Origin: Solirubrobacter pauli
Lineage (GTDB): Bacteria; Actinomycetota; Thermoleophilia; Solirubrobacterales; Solirubrobacteraceae
Assembly: GCF_003633755.1 (NCBI RefSeq)
Contig: NZ_RBIL01000003.1
Coordinates: forward strand, 124,001 to 188,000
DNA: 64,000 nt
Direction: 5' to 3'
The translations under genes were made by a program, and so were the position numbers. Shown piece by piece: positions 1 to 9,078 of the stretch. Positions within the stretch are counted from its first letter, which is position 1. Each line of letters begins with the position of its first letter. The notes below the pieces were generated by a model that saw only the letters and a program-made list of their open reading frames with translations, did not search any database and had not been told where the DNA came from.

Positions 1-616
1 CGCGGTCCAGGCGGGCGAGGGTCCGCGGGAGCTGCAGCTGCAGCGCCACGTCGGGCGCCGGGACGAGCGTCGGTGCGTCACCGACCGTCAGGGAGCCGAT
101 CCCGCCGGCGCACCACAGCATCGAGCCGGCGTCGTCGATCGGGGACACGCACGCGACGTTGACCACGTGCTCGCGGGCGGGCACCACGGTCACGTCGAGC
201 GTCTCGTCGCCCTTGCGGTCGACCAGCCCCGTGTACTCCCAAGCGGCGTGCCCGGCCACGTCGACGCTGCGCGGCCGCGGCGAGCGATCGCGGATCCGGG
301 TGCGGAACGACCGGCCGATCAGCGATGGCCGGTCCGCCGGCTCGACCGTCACGAGCACCCGTTGCGGCAGCGGCGGAGCCGGTGCCAGCACGACCGACGT
401 CCGGCCGGTGCGCACTGTCTGCCAGGCGCGCGGGACCTCGAGCCGCGCCGGCCCCGCGCTGACGACGCGCATCGCCACCGGCGGCTCCGGCTCCGGCCCC
501 GCGGCCAGGGCGCGCACGAGCAGACCGCCGGCGAGGCCGAGCGCGAGCGCCGCAGCGCACGCCGCGGCGACTGACGCCGAGCGCCGGCCCGTCCGGGTGC
601 GCCGGGACCCGCTCAT
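1..616 (-). CDS. Membrane-anchored or secreted hypothetical protein (C-terminus cut by window edge)
   Basis: About 205 codons read from an ATG at 616 and run off the left edge, so the C-terminus is missing. The N-terminus (MSGSRRTRTGRR followed by an Ala/Leu-rich hydrophobic stretch to about residue 35) looks like a signal anchor. The remainder is a soluble domain that I do not recognise, with alternating charged and hydrophobic residues. The ATG overlaps the stop of the upstream gene by 4 nt (ATGA, 613-616), so the two are probably translated together. No function is assigned. The reading frame is supported by the coupling and the usual GC-rich third positions. Confidence 0.6.
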   Translation of the reverse strand, partial: MSGSRRTRTGRRSASVAAACAAALALGLAGGLLVRALAAGPEPEPPVAMRVVSAGPARLEVPRAWQTVRTGRTSVVLAPAPPLPQRVLVTVEPADRPSLIGRSFRTRIRDRSPRPRSVDVAGHAAWEYTGLVDRKGDETLDVTVVPAREHVVNVACVSPIDDAGSMLWCAGGIGSLTVGDAPTLVPAPDVALQLQLPRTLARLDR

Positions 617-1224
617 CCCGACGAGTCGAAGCCGCCGGAGGAATCGAAGTCGGGCTGCGCCGGGCGCGGCGCCGCCGTGCGCACCGGCGCGGGTCGAGGC
701 GCGACGGTCGCGGCGGGCGCGGGCCGGGGCGCGACGGTCGCCGCCGGCGCGACGGGCGTGCCGGCCGGCGTGGGCGAGGCGGTCACGACCGGGCGCGGCT
801 GCGCGGCCCGCGGTCGGGCGGCCGGCCGGCGAGCCGCGCGCGACGTCGCGCGACGCCGCGCCGCGACCGTGAGCCGCGGAAGCGCCGCAACCGGGCTGAG
901 CCCGGCCGGCGAGGACGTCGCCGCCACGACCGCGTCGGCGCCCACTCCGGCGCCTTCGCCCGAGGCCGCCGCCGCACGCCCGGCCCGACCGCCCGCCGCC
1001 GCGTCTTCGCCTGACGTCGCCGCCGCCCGTCCGGTTCGACCGCCCGCCGTCGCGTCTTCGCCCGGCGCCGCCGGCGCCCGCCCGGCGCCCGTGGCGGGCT
1101 CGTCGCCCGGCGTGGTGGACGTGACGTTCAGCGCCACGACGAAGCCGAGCACCGCGAGCACGATCAGCACCGCCGCGAGCGGGGCGCCGGCCGGTTCGCC
1201 CTGGCGGGTCAGGGCGCCGGGCAT
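613..1224 (-). CDS. Single-pass membrane protein with Ala/Pro-rich repeats
   Basis: About 203 aa from the ATG at 1224; a TTG at 1257 would add 11 residues but increases the overlap with the upstream gene. One hydrophobic segment lies at about residues 16-32 (PLAAVLIVLAVLGFVVAL). The rest is low complexity: two imperfect copies of a GED-AGGR-GRAAA unit, a VAPRPAPAAT-type repeat, and a C-terminal FDSSGGFDSSG. It overlaps both neighbours, so the three genes form one transcription unit. It resembles a cell-envelope anchor with a disordered tail. No family recognised. Confidence 0.5.
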   Translation of the reverse strand: MPGALTRQGEPAGAPLAAVLIVLAVLGFVVALNVTSTTPGDEPATGAGRAPAAPGEDATAGGRTGRAAATSGEDAAAGGRAGRAAAASGEGAGVGADAVVAATSSPAGLSPVAALPRLTVAARRRATSRAARRPAARPRAAQPRPVVTASPTPAGTPVAPAATVAPRPAPAATVAPRPAPVRTAAPRPAQPDFDSSGGFDSSG

Positions 1225-2114
1225 CGGACGGCTCGCCGGGCTCCGGGTGGCAGGCAACGGTCGGTGCGCTTCGGCTCGTCGTCGCGCCGGATGACGATCA
1301 GCGTCGACTTCCCGATGAAGCCGGGCTTGGTGACGCGGATCTCGAGCCGCGTACCGGCGCGCAGCGCGCGCTCGAACGGGCGCAGGCGGCCGGTCGGCTT
1401 GGGCGCCGTGTAGGTCCGGACCGGGCAGTCGGCGCCGCGGCAGCGGACGCGAACCTGCGAGCCCCGGGGCGCGCGCACGCTCAGCAGCGTCACCCGCGCA
1501 CCGCCGGCGATCAGCAGGCCCTTGACCCGGACGACCGGGAACGGGCTCAGGCGCGGAGGCGGCGCCGGGGCGGGGACGACCGTGGGCGCGGGCGTCGGCA
1601 CGGCCGCCGGGGCGACGATCGTCGGCGCGGCCGTGGCGGGAGGCGTCGGGACCGGCGTCGCGGTCCCCACCGGCGTCGCGGTCGGGACGGGCGGCGGCGG
1701 AGGCGGAACGGGCGTCGCGGTCGGGGTGGGCGTCGGCGGCGGTGCGGCCGCCACGGGCGCCGTCGGGTCCGAGCGCTTCTCCACATAGCCCTCGGTGTTG
1801 GTCACCCGCAGCCGGACGCGCAGCACCGAGCCGACGTCCGCCTGCACCGGCCGGTACGTGGCGCTCGTCGCGCGGGCGACGACGTCACAGGACCCGGTCG
1901 TCTTGGCGCAGCGCAGCCAGGCCCAGACCGCGGTCGGCGTGGGGTCGCCCTGCCAGGTCGCCGTCGCCGTGAGCTGCGCTCCCACGCGCGGGGTGCCCGT
2001 GATCGTCGGCCCGGTGGCGATGACCGGCACGCTGGCGGCCTCGGCCACGCCGGGCAGCAGCGTCGCCCCCACCAACACCCACGAACACCACCGGACTGCT
2101 CGACCCGCGTCCAT
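1209..2114 (-). CDS. Secreted Ig-like protein with long Pro/Thr-rich linker
   Basis: 301 aa. The ATG at 2114 is chosen because GGAGGAGG lies about 9 nt upstream; an ATG at 2123 sits directly on that Shine-Dalgarno sequence. A signal peptide ends near VAEAAS (about residue 27). Residues about 30-110 form an Ig-like module (GTPRVGAQLTATATW, YRPVQADVGSVLRVRLRV) of a kind frequent in exported Thermoleophilia proteins. A Pro/Thr/Val-rich linker of about 65 residues follows, then a beta-rich domain with three cysteines near its centre and end. The likely location is the cell surface or outside the cell. Function is unknown. Confidence 0.65.
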   Translation of the reverse strand: MDAGRAVRWCSWVLVGATLLPGVAEAASVPVIATGPTITGTPRVGAQLTATATWQGDPTPTAVWAWLRCAKTTGSCDVVARATSATYRPVQADVGSVLRVRLRVTNTEGYVEKRSDPTAPVAAAPPPTPTPTATPVPPPPPPVPTATPVGTATPVPTPPATAAPTIVAPAAVPTPAPTVVPAPAPPPRLSPFPVVRVKGLLIAGGARVTLLSVRAPRGSQVRVRCRGADCPVRTYTAPKPTGRLRPFERALRAGTRLEIRVTKPGFIGKSTLIVIRRDDEPKRTDRCLPPGARRAVRCPAP

Positions 2115-2174
2115 CGGCGCCATCCTCCTCCGGTGGAGAAGTGCGAATCAAGGGCCGCCCTGGACGAAGGTCCA

Positions 2175-2199
2175 GGCGGGGTCGAAAACCGACCCCGCC
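2175..2199. terminator. Hairpin terminator after the carboxylase gene
   Basis: Perfect 10-bp stem GGCGGGGTCG / CGACCCCGCC with an AAAAC loop, 18 nt past the carboxylase stop on the minus strand. A second 7-bp hairpin (CCTGGAC-GAAG-GTCCAGG, 2159-2176) abuts it. No clear U-tract, as is usual in such GC-rich genomes. Confidence 0.6.
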
Positions 2200-2216
2200 C
2201 TGTCTCGCGCGTTTGA

Positions 2217-5200
2217 CTACGCCGCCGTGATGACGTCGCGCGTGTCGGCCTCCGTGCGGGCCATCCCCCGCTCGATGGCGTTCACGAGGTACGGCCGTAG
2301 GTCGGCGGCCGCGACGATCGAGTTCACGCTGCCGACCTCCACCGCCCGCTGGATCGAGTGGATCGAGTCGAACTTCGCGGCCAGCTCGCCCATCTTCTCC
2401 GAGCGGACCGTCTCCAGCAGGGACGCGAGCTCGGCGCGCAGGCGACGCGTCTCGGCCGGGTCCGAGGAGTCCTCGATCCGCTCCTCCAAGGCGACGACCC
2501 GCGCGTCCGACCGCGTGGCGGCGTTCACGTCGCGCGTGAACACGACGCCCGCCGCGGCGGACCCGCCGATGACCGACGCGTGCGCGCCCTCGACCGCGAT
2601 CGTCTCGAAGCCGTCGTTCAACCGCTGCGAGAACACCACGAACGCACCGCCGTGGTAGCGCGAGATCACGCAGAACACGATCGGTCCACGGAAGTTGACG
2701 ATCGCACGGCCGATCTCGGCGCCGTACTCCAGCTGCCACTGGCGCATCGACTCGGGCGAGCCGTCGAAGCCGGCCAGGTTGGCGAGCACGACCAACGGCC
2801 GCCGGCCACCGTTCGAGTTGATCGCGCGCGCGACCTTCTTCGAGCTCTTCGGGAACAGCGTGCCGGACGTCCACTGGGACGGACCATCGGCGGGCACCGG
2901 CCCGAAGCGGTCGATCGGGTGCGACTCGATGCCGATCACGGTCGTCGGCCAGCCGCCCAGGTGGGCGTCCCACACGACCGCGGCCTCGGCGTCGCGCATG
3001 CGCTCCCAGCGCTCGAGCGGCTTGTGGTCGCTGTCGACCACCGCGCGCATCACCGAACGGATGTCGAACGCCTGCTTGCGGCCCGGGTTCGTCTCGTCGG
3101 AGAAGATCTGGCCGACCGTCGCCAGCTCGGAGCCCGGCGCGCTGTGCGGCGCCTCGCGGACGTCGCGCTTGACCGCGTCACGCGTCTCGGCGCGGCGCGG
3201 GAAGCGCTCGCCCGGCGCGACGTAGGCGTGGTCGTAGTAGCGCAGCAGCACCCCGCACGCGCCCGCCAGGTCCGGCGCCCAGTACTGCGCCTGGCCGTTC
3301 GGGCCCATGATCCGGTCGTAGCCACCGATGCCGAAGTTGTCCTCAGCCGACACGCCGCCCGCGAAGTCCAGGGCCTGCTTGCCGGTCAGCACCATCGCCG
3401 ACTCCGGGGTCATGATCAGGATGCCGCGCGTGTGCATGAGCATCGTCGCCTCGGCGTTCCAGTACGGCTGCGCGCCGACGTTGATGCCGGTGACGATGAC
3501 GTTGACCTCGCCGCCGTTCTGCGTGAACTCGATGATCCGGCGCAGCGCGGCCGCGACCCAGTCCATGTTCTCGGTGCCGGAGTCCATCGCGATCCGGGCG
3601 CCCGAGGACAGCGCGAACCACTCGACCGGCACGCCCAGCTCGTCGGCGAGGTCCAGCGCGGCGATGATCCGCCGGCACTCGGGCTCGGCGACGCTGCCGA
3701 GCGCCTTCGTCGGGTCGCCGAGCAGCACGACGCGCTGCATGCCCTCCGGGTGGCGGTCGGTGAACGACTTCGTCAGGCCCACGACGATCCCGGCCTCGTT
3801 CATGGCCGGCGCGCGGTCCACGGGCACGAGCGTGCCGTCGGCGTCGAGGTCGAGCTCGGTGAACTCGCCGCGCGGGATGCCGCGCGCGCGGTCCGTGCGC
3901 TCAGGCGCCAGCACCTTCGTCAGCTCGGCGGGGTGGACGGTGCCGCGACGCCGCGCCTGGACGATCCGGCGGGCGCCCTCGTCCAGCGGCTGCAGCGGCT
4001 GCTTGGCGGGCTCGTCGACCTCGACGACCACGCCGCGGCCGGCCGGCGCGAACAGGCGCAGCTCGCGCTCCTTGAGCTCACCGCCGCGCATGTCGCGCAT
4101 GCGCCCGCGGATGATCACGGTCTCGATGCCGAGGCCCTCGGTCTCCCGCGCGTAGCGGTCGACCAGCGCGCCCGCCTCCTCCGGCGCGAGGTCCACGTCC
4201 GGCCACACGTTCAGCCGCACGCGGTTCCACAGCAGCCGCTCGCGCGGCGAGCGGCGCGACTGCACGCGCCGCAGCGCGCCCAGCGCCTCGGCCAGCGCGT
4301 GCTCGAGCTCCGGCAGCGAGACGACGCGGCCCTGCTCGTTGCGGACGATCGACAGCTCGCGCACCTCGGCGAGCGCGAACAGGCGCTCGTCCTTGCGGTT
4401 CGTGCGGCCGACGCCGCGGAACAGGTACACGTCCGCCGGCGACGGGATGCGCTCGAGCTCGAACTCGGACATCCGCCAGAGGTTCAGGCGCACCGCCATC
4501 TCGGGGTGCACGAACTGCAGGTCGCGGTCGATCTCCCAGCCACCGTCGACCGAGCGCCGCAGCGTGATCGAGTTCGCCGCCGCGTCCCCACGCTCGGGTG
4601 CCGGCACGTCGAGCACGACGCGCTTGACGAGCTGCGCGATGTCCGCGCGCTCGAGCGCCGCGCGCAGCCGGTTCGCGAGCTCCTCGCCCGCCGTCGCCGC
4701 CGCGTACAGGTCCAGGTAGACCGTCTCGTCGACCGGGTACTCGGCGGCGCGGCGCGCGATCGCGCCCGCGACGTCGTCGAGATCCTGCGTGTCCACGAAC
4801 GCGGCCGCGAGGTGGCGCTTGGTCCCGTCCTTGACGTAGGACGTCGTGATGTACGCGGTGCCGTCGCGCGTCACGCCGTTCCAGAACGGCGCGAGGTCGT
4901 ACATCCGGTACCAGCGCCGGGTCATGATCTCCAGCAGCACCGGGTGCTCGCGCGCGCCGGTGGCCTGCATGCGGCCGATCAGCTGCGGCGCCAAGAGCTG
5001 CGGCGCCTCGACGACCGCCGTGATGTGCGCCTCGCGGTCGGCGCGCTCCGGGTCCTCCAGCAGCGCGCTCAGGTGGCACTCGAGCTCCTCGTAGGCCTTC
5101 GCCTGGCGCGCGAGGATGACCGGCTGGTCGTAGTAGCGGTTGCGGAGCTGGCGCGCGTGGTCGGCGATCACCGGGTCGCGGCGCTCGGTGGCGATCTCGA

Positions 5201-7775
5201 GCCGGTCGAGCACGCCGCGGAAGTCGCCGTTCGTGCGCGGGACGAGCTCGTCGGCGCGCTCCAGGCGCTTCTCGAGGATGGCCAGCACGGCGGCGCGCGC
5301 GAGATCGGCGCGCTCCTGGGAGACGAACAGGCGGTAGCAGGCGTCTTCCAGCGCCGGTGTGCGGTCCAGGCTGTCCACGCCGTAGTGGGCAAGCGCGCGC
5401 TGGAGCAGCATCACGAAGCGCTCCGGGAGCCGCTCGGCCTTCGCGTCCAGGGAGCGCAGGAAGGCGTGCAGGTACTCCTGCGGGCTGTGGAGGAGCTCGC
5501 GCTCGGGATCGTCGTGGCGGGCGCGGGAGAGCGCGCGGACGTCGGTGTACACGTCGAGCAGCTCGTGCTCACCCGCGATGATGTCGGTGGTGCACGTGCG
5601 CACGACCGCCAGGGCGCGGCGTACCTCGTCGCCGCTGACGTCGTAGCCCAGGACGGCGTACTTCAGGCGCTCCAGCGCGGCGGCCGGCGTGTCCTCGGAG
5701 TCCGAGGCCAGCTCGTCGAACGAGACGCGCTCCGCGCTCGCCTCGGCCGCCTCGTCCTCGATCGCCTCCAGCTGCAGGAGCGGAGTGTGCGCCGGGACCT
5801 GCACGTTCGTGCCGGACAGGACGCGACGGACGCGACCGGCGAACGGCGCCGTCAGCGACGTCTCCATCTTCATCGACTCGACGACCGCCACGACGTCGCC
5901 CTCAGCCACCTCGTCGCCTTCGGAGACGGGGATGGCGACGACCACGGACGGGCCGTGCGAGCGCACGAAGCCGCCGTCGTCGCGGGTGATCCGGTGCGGG
6001 ACGCCGTGGACCTCGACGAGCAGGTCCGCGCCCTGCTTGGAGATCAGCGCGCGGTGCGTGACGCCCGCGAGCGTGATCCGGCGCTCGTGGTTGGAGAGCC
6101 GCTCGACCGCGGCCTCGACGGCGACGCCGTCGATCTCGGTGCGGTAGCGGCCCGGCGCGAGCTGGGAGACGATGATCCGGTAGGCCTGGCCGCGGTGACG
6201 CACCTCGACGGCGCGGCTCACCTGCGCGGCCGCCTCGGGCCGGCCGCGACGGGCGTAGGCGTAGAAGGAGGCGCGCTCGGTCGCGGTCTCCTTGTCGGCG
6301 AGCTCGATCGCGGCCATCAGCAGGGCGGCGTCGGCGCCGCCGTGGGCCTCCATCTCGCCGGACACGCCCATGCGGTCCAGCCAGGCGATGTCGACCTCGC
6401 CGGCCTCGAACTCCTCGCGCTCGAGGATCGACAGCAGGAAGGCGCGGTTGGTCGTGCCGTCCTCGATCATCGCCGTCGACTCGCGCAGCGCGCGCTTGAG
6501 GCGGGCGATCGCCTCCGGACGGGTGCGGCCGTAGGCGATGACCTTGGCGACCATCGAGTCGAAGTCGGGCGGGATGACGTCGCCCGCGGAGATGCCGCGG
6601 TCCACGCGCACGCCCGGGCCCGACGCGAGGTCCAGCACCTGGACGCGACCCGGCGTCGGCGCGAAGCCCATCGCGGGGTCCTCGGCGTTCAGGCGCGCCT
6701 CGATCGCGTGGCCGACGGGCTCGGGCGGCGTGCCCTCGAGCCGGCCGCCGGAGGCGACGTGCAGCTGCAGCTTGACGAGATCGAGTCCGGTCACGGCCTC
6801 GGTGACGGGGTGCTCGACCTGCAGGCGCGCGTTGACCTCCATGAAGGAGAAGCGCTTGCCCTCGGGCTCGTAGAGGAACTCGACCGTGCCCGCGTTGCGG
6901 TAGCCGGACTGGAGCGCGAGGCGACGCGAGGCGTCCTTGACCTCCTCCTCCTGCTCGGGCGTGAGGACGACGCTCGACGACTCCTCGATGACCTTCTGGT
7001 GGCGGCGCTGGCACGAGCAGTCGCGCACGCCGGCGGCCCACGCCTCACCCTGGCCGTCGGCGATCAGCTGCACCTCGATGTGGTGCGCGTTGCCGACCAT
7101 GGCCTCCATGAAGACGGTGCCGTCGCCGAACGCGTCGGCGGCCTCACGGCGCGAGGTGTTGAGCGCCGGCTCGAGGTCCTCCCAGGACAGGACGCGGCGG
7201 ATGCCGCGGCCACCGCCGCCCGCCGCGGCCTTGATCATCAGCGGGAAGCCGATCCGCTCGGCGTGCTCGCGCGCTTCCTCGATCGTCTCGACCGGGCCGT
7301 TCGACCACGGCGCGACCGGCACGCCGGCCTGCTCGGCCATCAGCTTGGACTGGATCTTGTCGCCGAGCTTGCGCATGACGTCGGCGGACGGGCCGACGAA
7401 GACCAGGCCCATCTCCTCGATCATGTCCACGAACGCGGGGTGCTCGGACACGAAGCCCCACCCCGGCCAGACCGCGTCGGCCTTGGCCTCGATCAGCGTG
7501 CGCTTGATGCCCTCGTAGTTCAGGTAAGCCCCGGTGCGCTTGCCGCTCTCGTCGACCGTCGCGGTCGGGCCGAGGCTGAAGGCCTCGTCGGCGTGGCGGA
7601 CGAACATCGCGCTGCGCTCGGGATCGGTGTAGAGGGCGATGACCTTGATCGGGTCGTCCTCACGCTCGGCGTTCAGCTCGCGGACGGCATGGATGAGACG
7701 CATCGCGGGCTCGCCGCGATTGATGATGGCGAGCCGACGAAACGTGCGCTGGGTCACAGAGGGCACGGGTGGCAC
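2217..7775 (-). CDS. Single-chain biotin-dependent acetyl/propionyl-CoA carboxylase
   Basis: 1852 aa carrying every catalytic part of a biotin-dependent acyl-CoA carboxylase. Residues about 10-470 are biotin carboxylase (IINRGEPAMR start, ATP-grasp loop KAAAGGGGRGIR, EVNARLQVEHPVTE). The biotin carrier segment has VESMKMETS with the biotinyl lysine at K636. A long central helical region follows, then an acyl-CoA carboxyltransferase domain from about 1270 (FALSSGARIAMD, NVIVTGINVGAQPYWNAEA, GGYDRIMGPNGQAQYW). This order matches eukaryotic-type ACC; most actinobacteria use separate subunits. The expected product is malonyl-CoA or methylmalonyl-CoA, but the acyl substrate cannot be read from sequence. 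A possible promoter TTGCAG-17-GATACA lies just upstream. GTG at 7775 is used; in-frame GTGs follow at 7766 and 7757. Confidence 0.93.
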   Translation of the reverse strand: MPPVPSVTQRTFRRLAIINRGEPAMRLIHAVRELNAEREDDPIKVIALYTDPERSAMFVRHADEAFSLGPTATVDESGKRTGAYLNYEGIKRTLIEAKADAVWPGWGFVSEHPAFVDMIEEMGLVFVGPSADVMRKLGDKIQSKLMAEQAGVPVAPWSNGPVETIEEAREHAERIGFPLMIKAAAGGGGRGIRRVLSWEDLEPALNTSRREAADAFGDGTVFMEAMVGNAHHIEVQLIADGQGEAWAAGVRDCSCQRRHQKVIEESSSVVLTPEQEEEVKDASRRLALQSGYRNAGTVEFLYEPEGKRFSFMEVNARLQVEHPVTEAVTGLDLVKLQLHVASGGRLEGTPPEPVGHAIEARLNAEDPAMGFAPTPGRVQVLDLASGPGVRVDRGISAGDVIPPDFDSMVAKVIAYGRTRPEAIARLKRALRESTAMIEDGTTNRAFLLSILEREEFEAGEVDIAWLDRMGVSGEMEAHGGADAALLMAAIELADKETATERASFYAYARRGRPEAAAQVSRAVEVRHRGQAYRIIVSQLAPGRYRTEIDGVAVEAAVERLSNHERRITLAGVTHRALISKQGADLLVEVHGVPHRITRDDGGFVRSHGPSVVVAIPVSEGDEVAEGDVVAVVESMKMETSLTAPFAGRVRRVLSGTNVQVPAHTPLLQLEAIEDEAAEASAERVSFDELASDSEDTPAAALERLKYAVLGYDVSGDEVRRALAVVRTCTTDIIAGEHELLDVYTDVRALSRARHDDPERELLHSPQEYLHAFLRSLDAKAERLPERFVMLLQRALAHYGVDSLDRTPALEDACYRLFVSQERADLARAAVLAILEKRLERADELVPRTNGDFRGVLDRLEIATERRDPVIADHARQLRNRYYDQPVILARQAKAYEELECHLSALLEDPERADREAHITAVVEAPQLLAPQLIGRMQATGAREHPVLLEIMTRRWYRMYDLAPFWNGVTRDGTAYITTSYVKDGTKRHLAAAFVDTQDLDDVAGAIARRAAEYPVDETVYLDLYAAATAGEELANRLRAALERADIAQLVKRVVLDVPAPERGDAAANSITLRRSVDGGWEIDRDLQFVHPEMAVRLNLWRMSEFELERIPSPADVYLFRGVGRTNRKDERLFALAEVRELSIVRNEQGRVVSLPELEHALAEALGALRRVQSRRSPRERLLWNRVRLNVWPDVDLAPEEAGALVDRYARETEGLGIETVIIRGRMRDMRGGELKERELRLFAPAGRGVVVEVDEPAKQPLQPLDEGARRIVQARRRGTVHPAELTKVLAPERTDRARGIPRGEFTELDLDADGTLVPVDRAPAMNEAGIVVGLTKSFTDRHPEGMQRVVLLGDPTKALGSVAEPECRRIIAALDLADELGVPVEWFALSSGARIAMDSGTENMDWVAAALRRIIEFTQNGGEVNVIVTGINVGAQPYWNAEATMLMHTRGILIMTPESAMVLTGKQALDFAGGVSAEDNFGIGGYDRIMGPNGQAQYWAPDLAGACGVLLRYYDHAYVAPGERFPRRAETRDAVKRDVREAPHSAPGSELATVGQIFSDETNPGRKQAFDIRSVMRAVVDSDHKPLERWERMRDAEAAVVWDAHLGGWPTTVIGIESHPIDRFGPVPADGPSQWTSGTLFPKSSKKVARAINSNGGRRPLVVLANLAGFDGSPESMRQWQLEYGAEIGRAIVNFRGPIVFCVISRYHGGAFVVFSQRLNDGFETIAVEGAHASVIGGSAAAGVVFTRDVNAATRSDARVVALEERIEDSSDPAETRRLRAELASLLETVRSEKMGELAAKFDSIHSIQRAVEVGSVNSIVAAADLRPYLVNAIERGMARTEADTRDVITAA

Positions 7776-7804
7776 GTTAGGCGCTGGGGGTGTATCTGTG
7801 GTGA

Positions 7805-8626
7805 ATGGAGTTCCTGCAACCCCCCACGTGGAGGGAGGCGCTGGAAGCTCGCGCCGCTCATCCGGACGCGCTGCCGATCTGGGGCGGCACCGACGTCATG
7901 GTCGAGCTGAACTTCGCCCGCAAGCGCCCGCCGGCGCTGCTGGACCTCACCCGCGTCGACGAGCTGTCGCGCTGGGCCGTGGAGGACGGCGGCGTCCGGA
8001 TCGGGGCGGGGGTGTCGTACACGCGGATCATCGACGAGCTGGGCGAGCGGTTGCCGGGATTGTCGATGGCGTCCCGGACGGTCGGCTCGCCGCAGATCCG
8101 CAACCGCGGCACGGTCGGCGGGAACCTCGGATCGGCTTCGCCGGCGGGTGACGCGCTGCCGCCGCTGTTCGCGGCGGGGGCGCAGGTCGAGCTCGCCTCG
8201 GTGGGCGGTGTGCGGCGGGTGCCCGTGGACGAGTTCGTGGTCGGACCGAAGCGCAACGGCCTGACGGCGGACGAGCTGATCGCCGCCGTGTGGGTCCCCG
8301 TGCGACCGGGCGCCGCGCAGCAGTTCGCGAAGGTGGGTACCCGGAACGCGATGGTGATCGCGGTCTGCTCCTTCGCCCTGGACGTGAGCGACGGCCGCGT
8401 GGGGACGTGCATCGGCTCGGCCGGGCCGACGCCGATCCGGGCGCGGGAGGCCGAGGCCTTCGCGGAAGGCCTGGACGGCTGGTCCGACGAGGCGGGGCGC
8501 CGCTTCGGTGAGCTCGTCGCCGCCGCGGCCTCCCCCATCGACGACGTGCGCGGGTCGGCCGCGTACCGGCGGCACGCGCTCGGCGTGCTCGCCCAGCGGA
8601 CGCTGAAGTGGGCGCTATGCGGCTGA
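7805..8626 (+). CDS. Xanthine dehydrogenase, FAD-binding subunit
   Basis: 273 aa, the usual size for the medium FAD subunit of three-part molybdenum hydroxylases (CoxM/XdhB/PucC type). The two FAD-binding signatures are visible: WGGTDVMVEL near residue 27 and RNRGTVGGNLGSASPAGD near residue 100. A CO-dehydrogenase flavoprotein C-terminal domain follows. It is the first gene of a tightly overlapping purine-catabolism operon and lies 29 bp from the divergent carboxylase gene. It would pass electrons from the Fe-S subunit to NAD+ via FAD. Assignment to xanthine rather than another heterocycle rests on the neighbours. Confidence 0.9.
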   Translation: MEFLQPPTWREALEARAAHPDALPIWGGTDVMVELNFARKRPPALLDLTRVDELSRWAVEDGGVRIGAGVSYTRIIDELGERLPGLSMASRTVGSPQIRNRGTVGGNLGSASPAGDALPPLFAAGAQVELASVGGVRRVPVDEFVVGPKRNGLTADELIAAVWVPVRPGAAQQFAKVGTRNAMVIAVCSFALDVSDGRVGTCIGSAGPTPIRAREAEAFAEGLDGWSDEAGRRFGELVAAAASPIDDVRGSAAYRRHALGVLAQRTLKWALCG

Positions 8627-9078
8627 CGTGCACGATCAACGGCGAGCCGCGTGAGGTCGACGGGCTCTGGGAGGGCGAGTCGCTGCTGTACGTGCTGCGC
8701 GAGCGGCTGGCGTTGCCCGGCTCCAAGAACGCCTGCGAGCAAGGCGAGTGCGGGTCCTGCTCGGTGTACCTGGACGGCGTGCTCGTCTGCTCGTGCCTGG
8801 TCGCGGCGGGGCAGGCCGAGGGACGTGCGGTCGTGACGGTCGAAGGGCTGGCGCCGAGCGAGGAGGAGCTGCACCCGGTGCAGGCCGCGTTCGTCGAGGC
8901 GGGCGCCGTGCAGTGCGGCTTCTGCACGCCCGGGCTGATCGTCGCGACGCACGACCTGCTCGCACGCAATCCGTCGCCGAGCGACGCCGAGATCCGCGAG
9001 GCGCTCGCCGGGAACCTGTGCCGCTGCACGGGCTACGAGAAGATCCTCGACGCGGTGCGGCTGGCGGCGGCGTCGTGA
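8617..9078 (+). CDS. Xanthine dehydrogenase, 2Fe-2S subunit
   Basis: 153 aa from the ATG at 8617 (GTG at 8608 would add three residues). It has both [2Fe-2S] domains of the family: a plant-ferredoxin-like site CEQGECGSC with a later CSC, then the all-helical C-terminal site CGFCTPG...LCRCTGYEKI. The start lies inside the stop region of the FAD-subunit gene (10-nt overlap), showing translational coupling. It relays electrons between the molybdenum centre and FAD. Confidence 0.92.
   Translation: MRLTCTINGEPREVDGLWEGESLLYVLRERLALPGSKNACEQGECGSCSVYLDGVLVCSCLVAAGQAEGRAVVTVEGLAPSEEELHPVQAAFVEAGAVQCGFCTPGLIVATHDLLARNPSPSDAEIREALAGNLCRCTGYEKILDAVRLAAAS

Noticed and set aside
2358-7910. 1850-codon open frame antisense to the carboxylase
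   Set aside because: Shadow of a GC-rich gene: its protein has no recognisable motif and is made of Arg/Ala/Gly/His-rich low-complexity runs, while the minus strand encodes a complete carboxylase.
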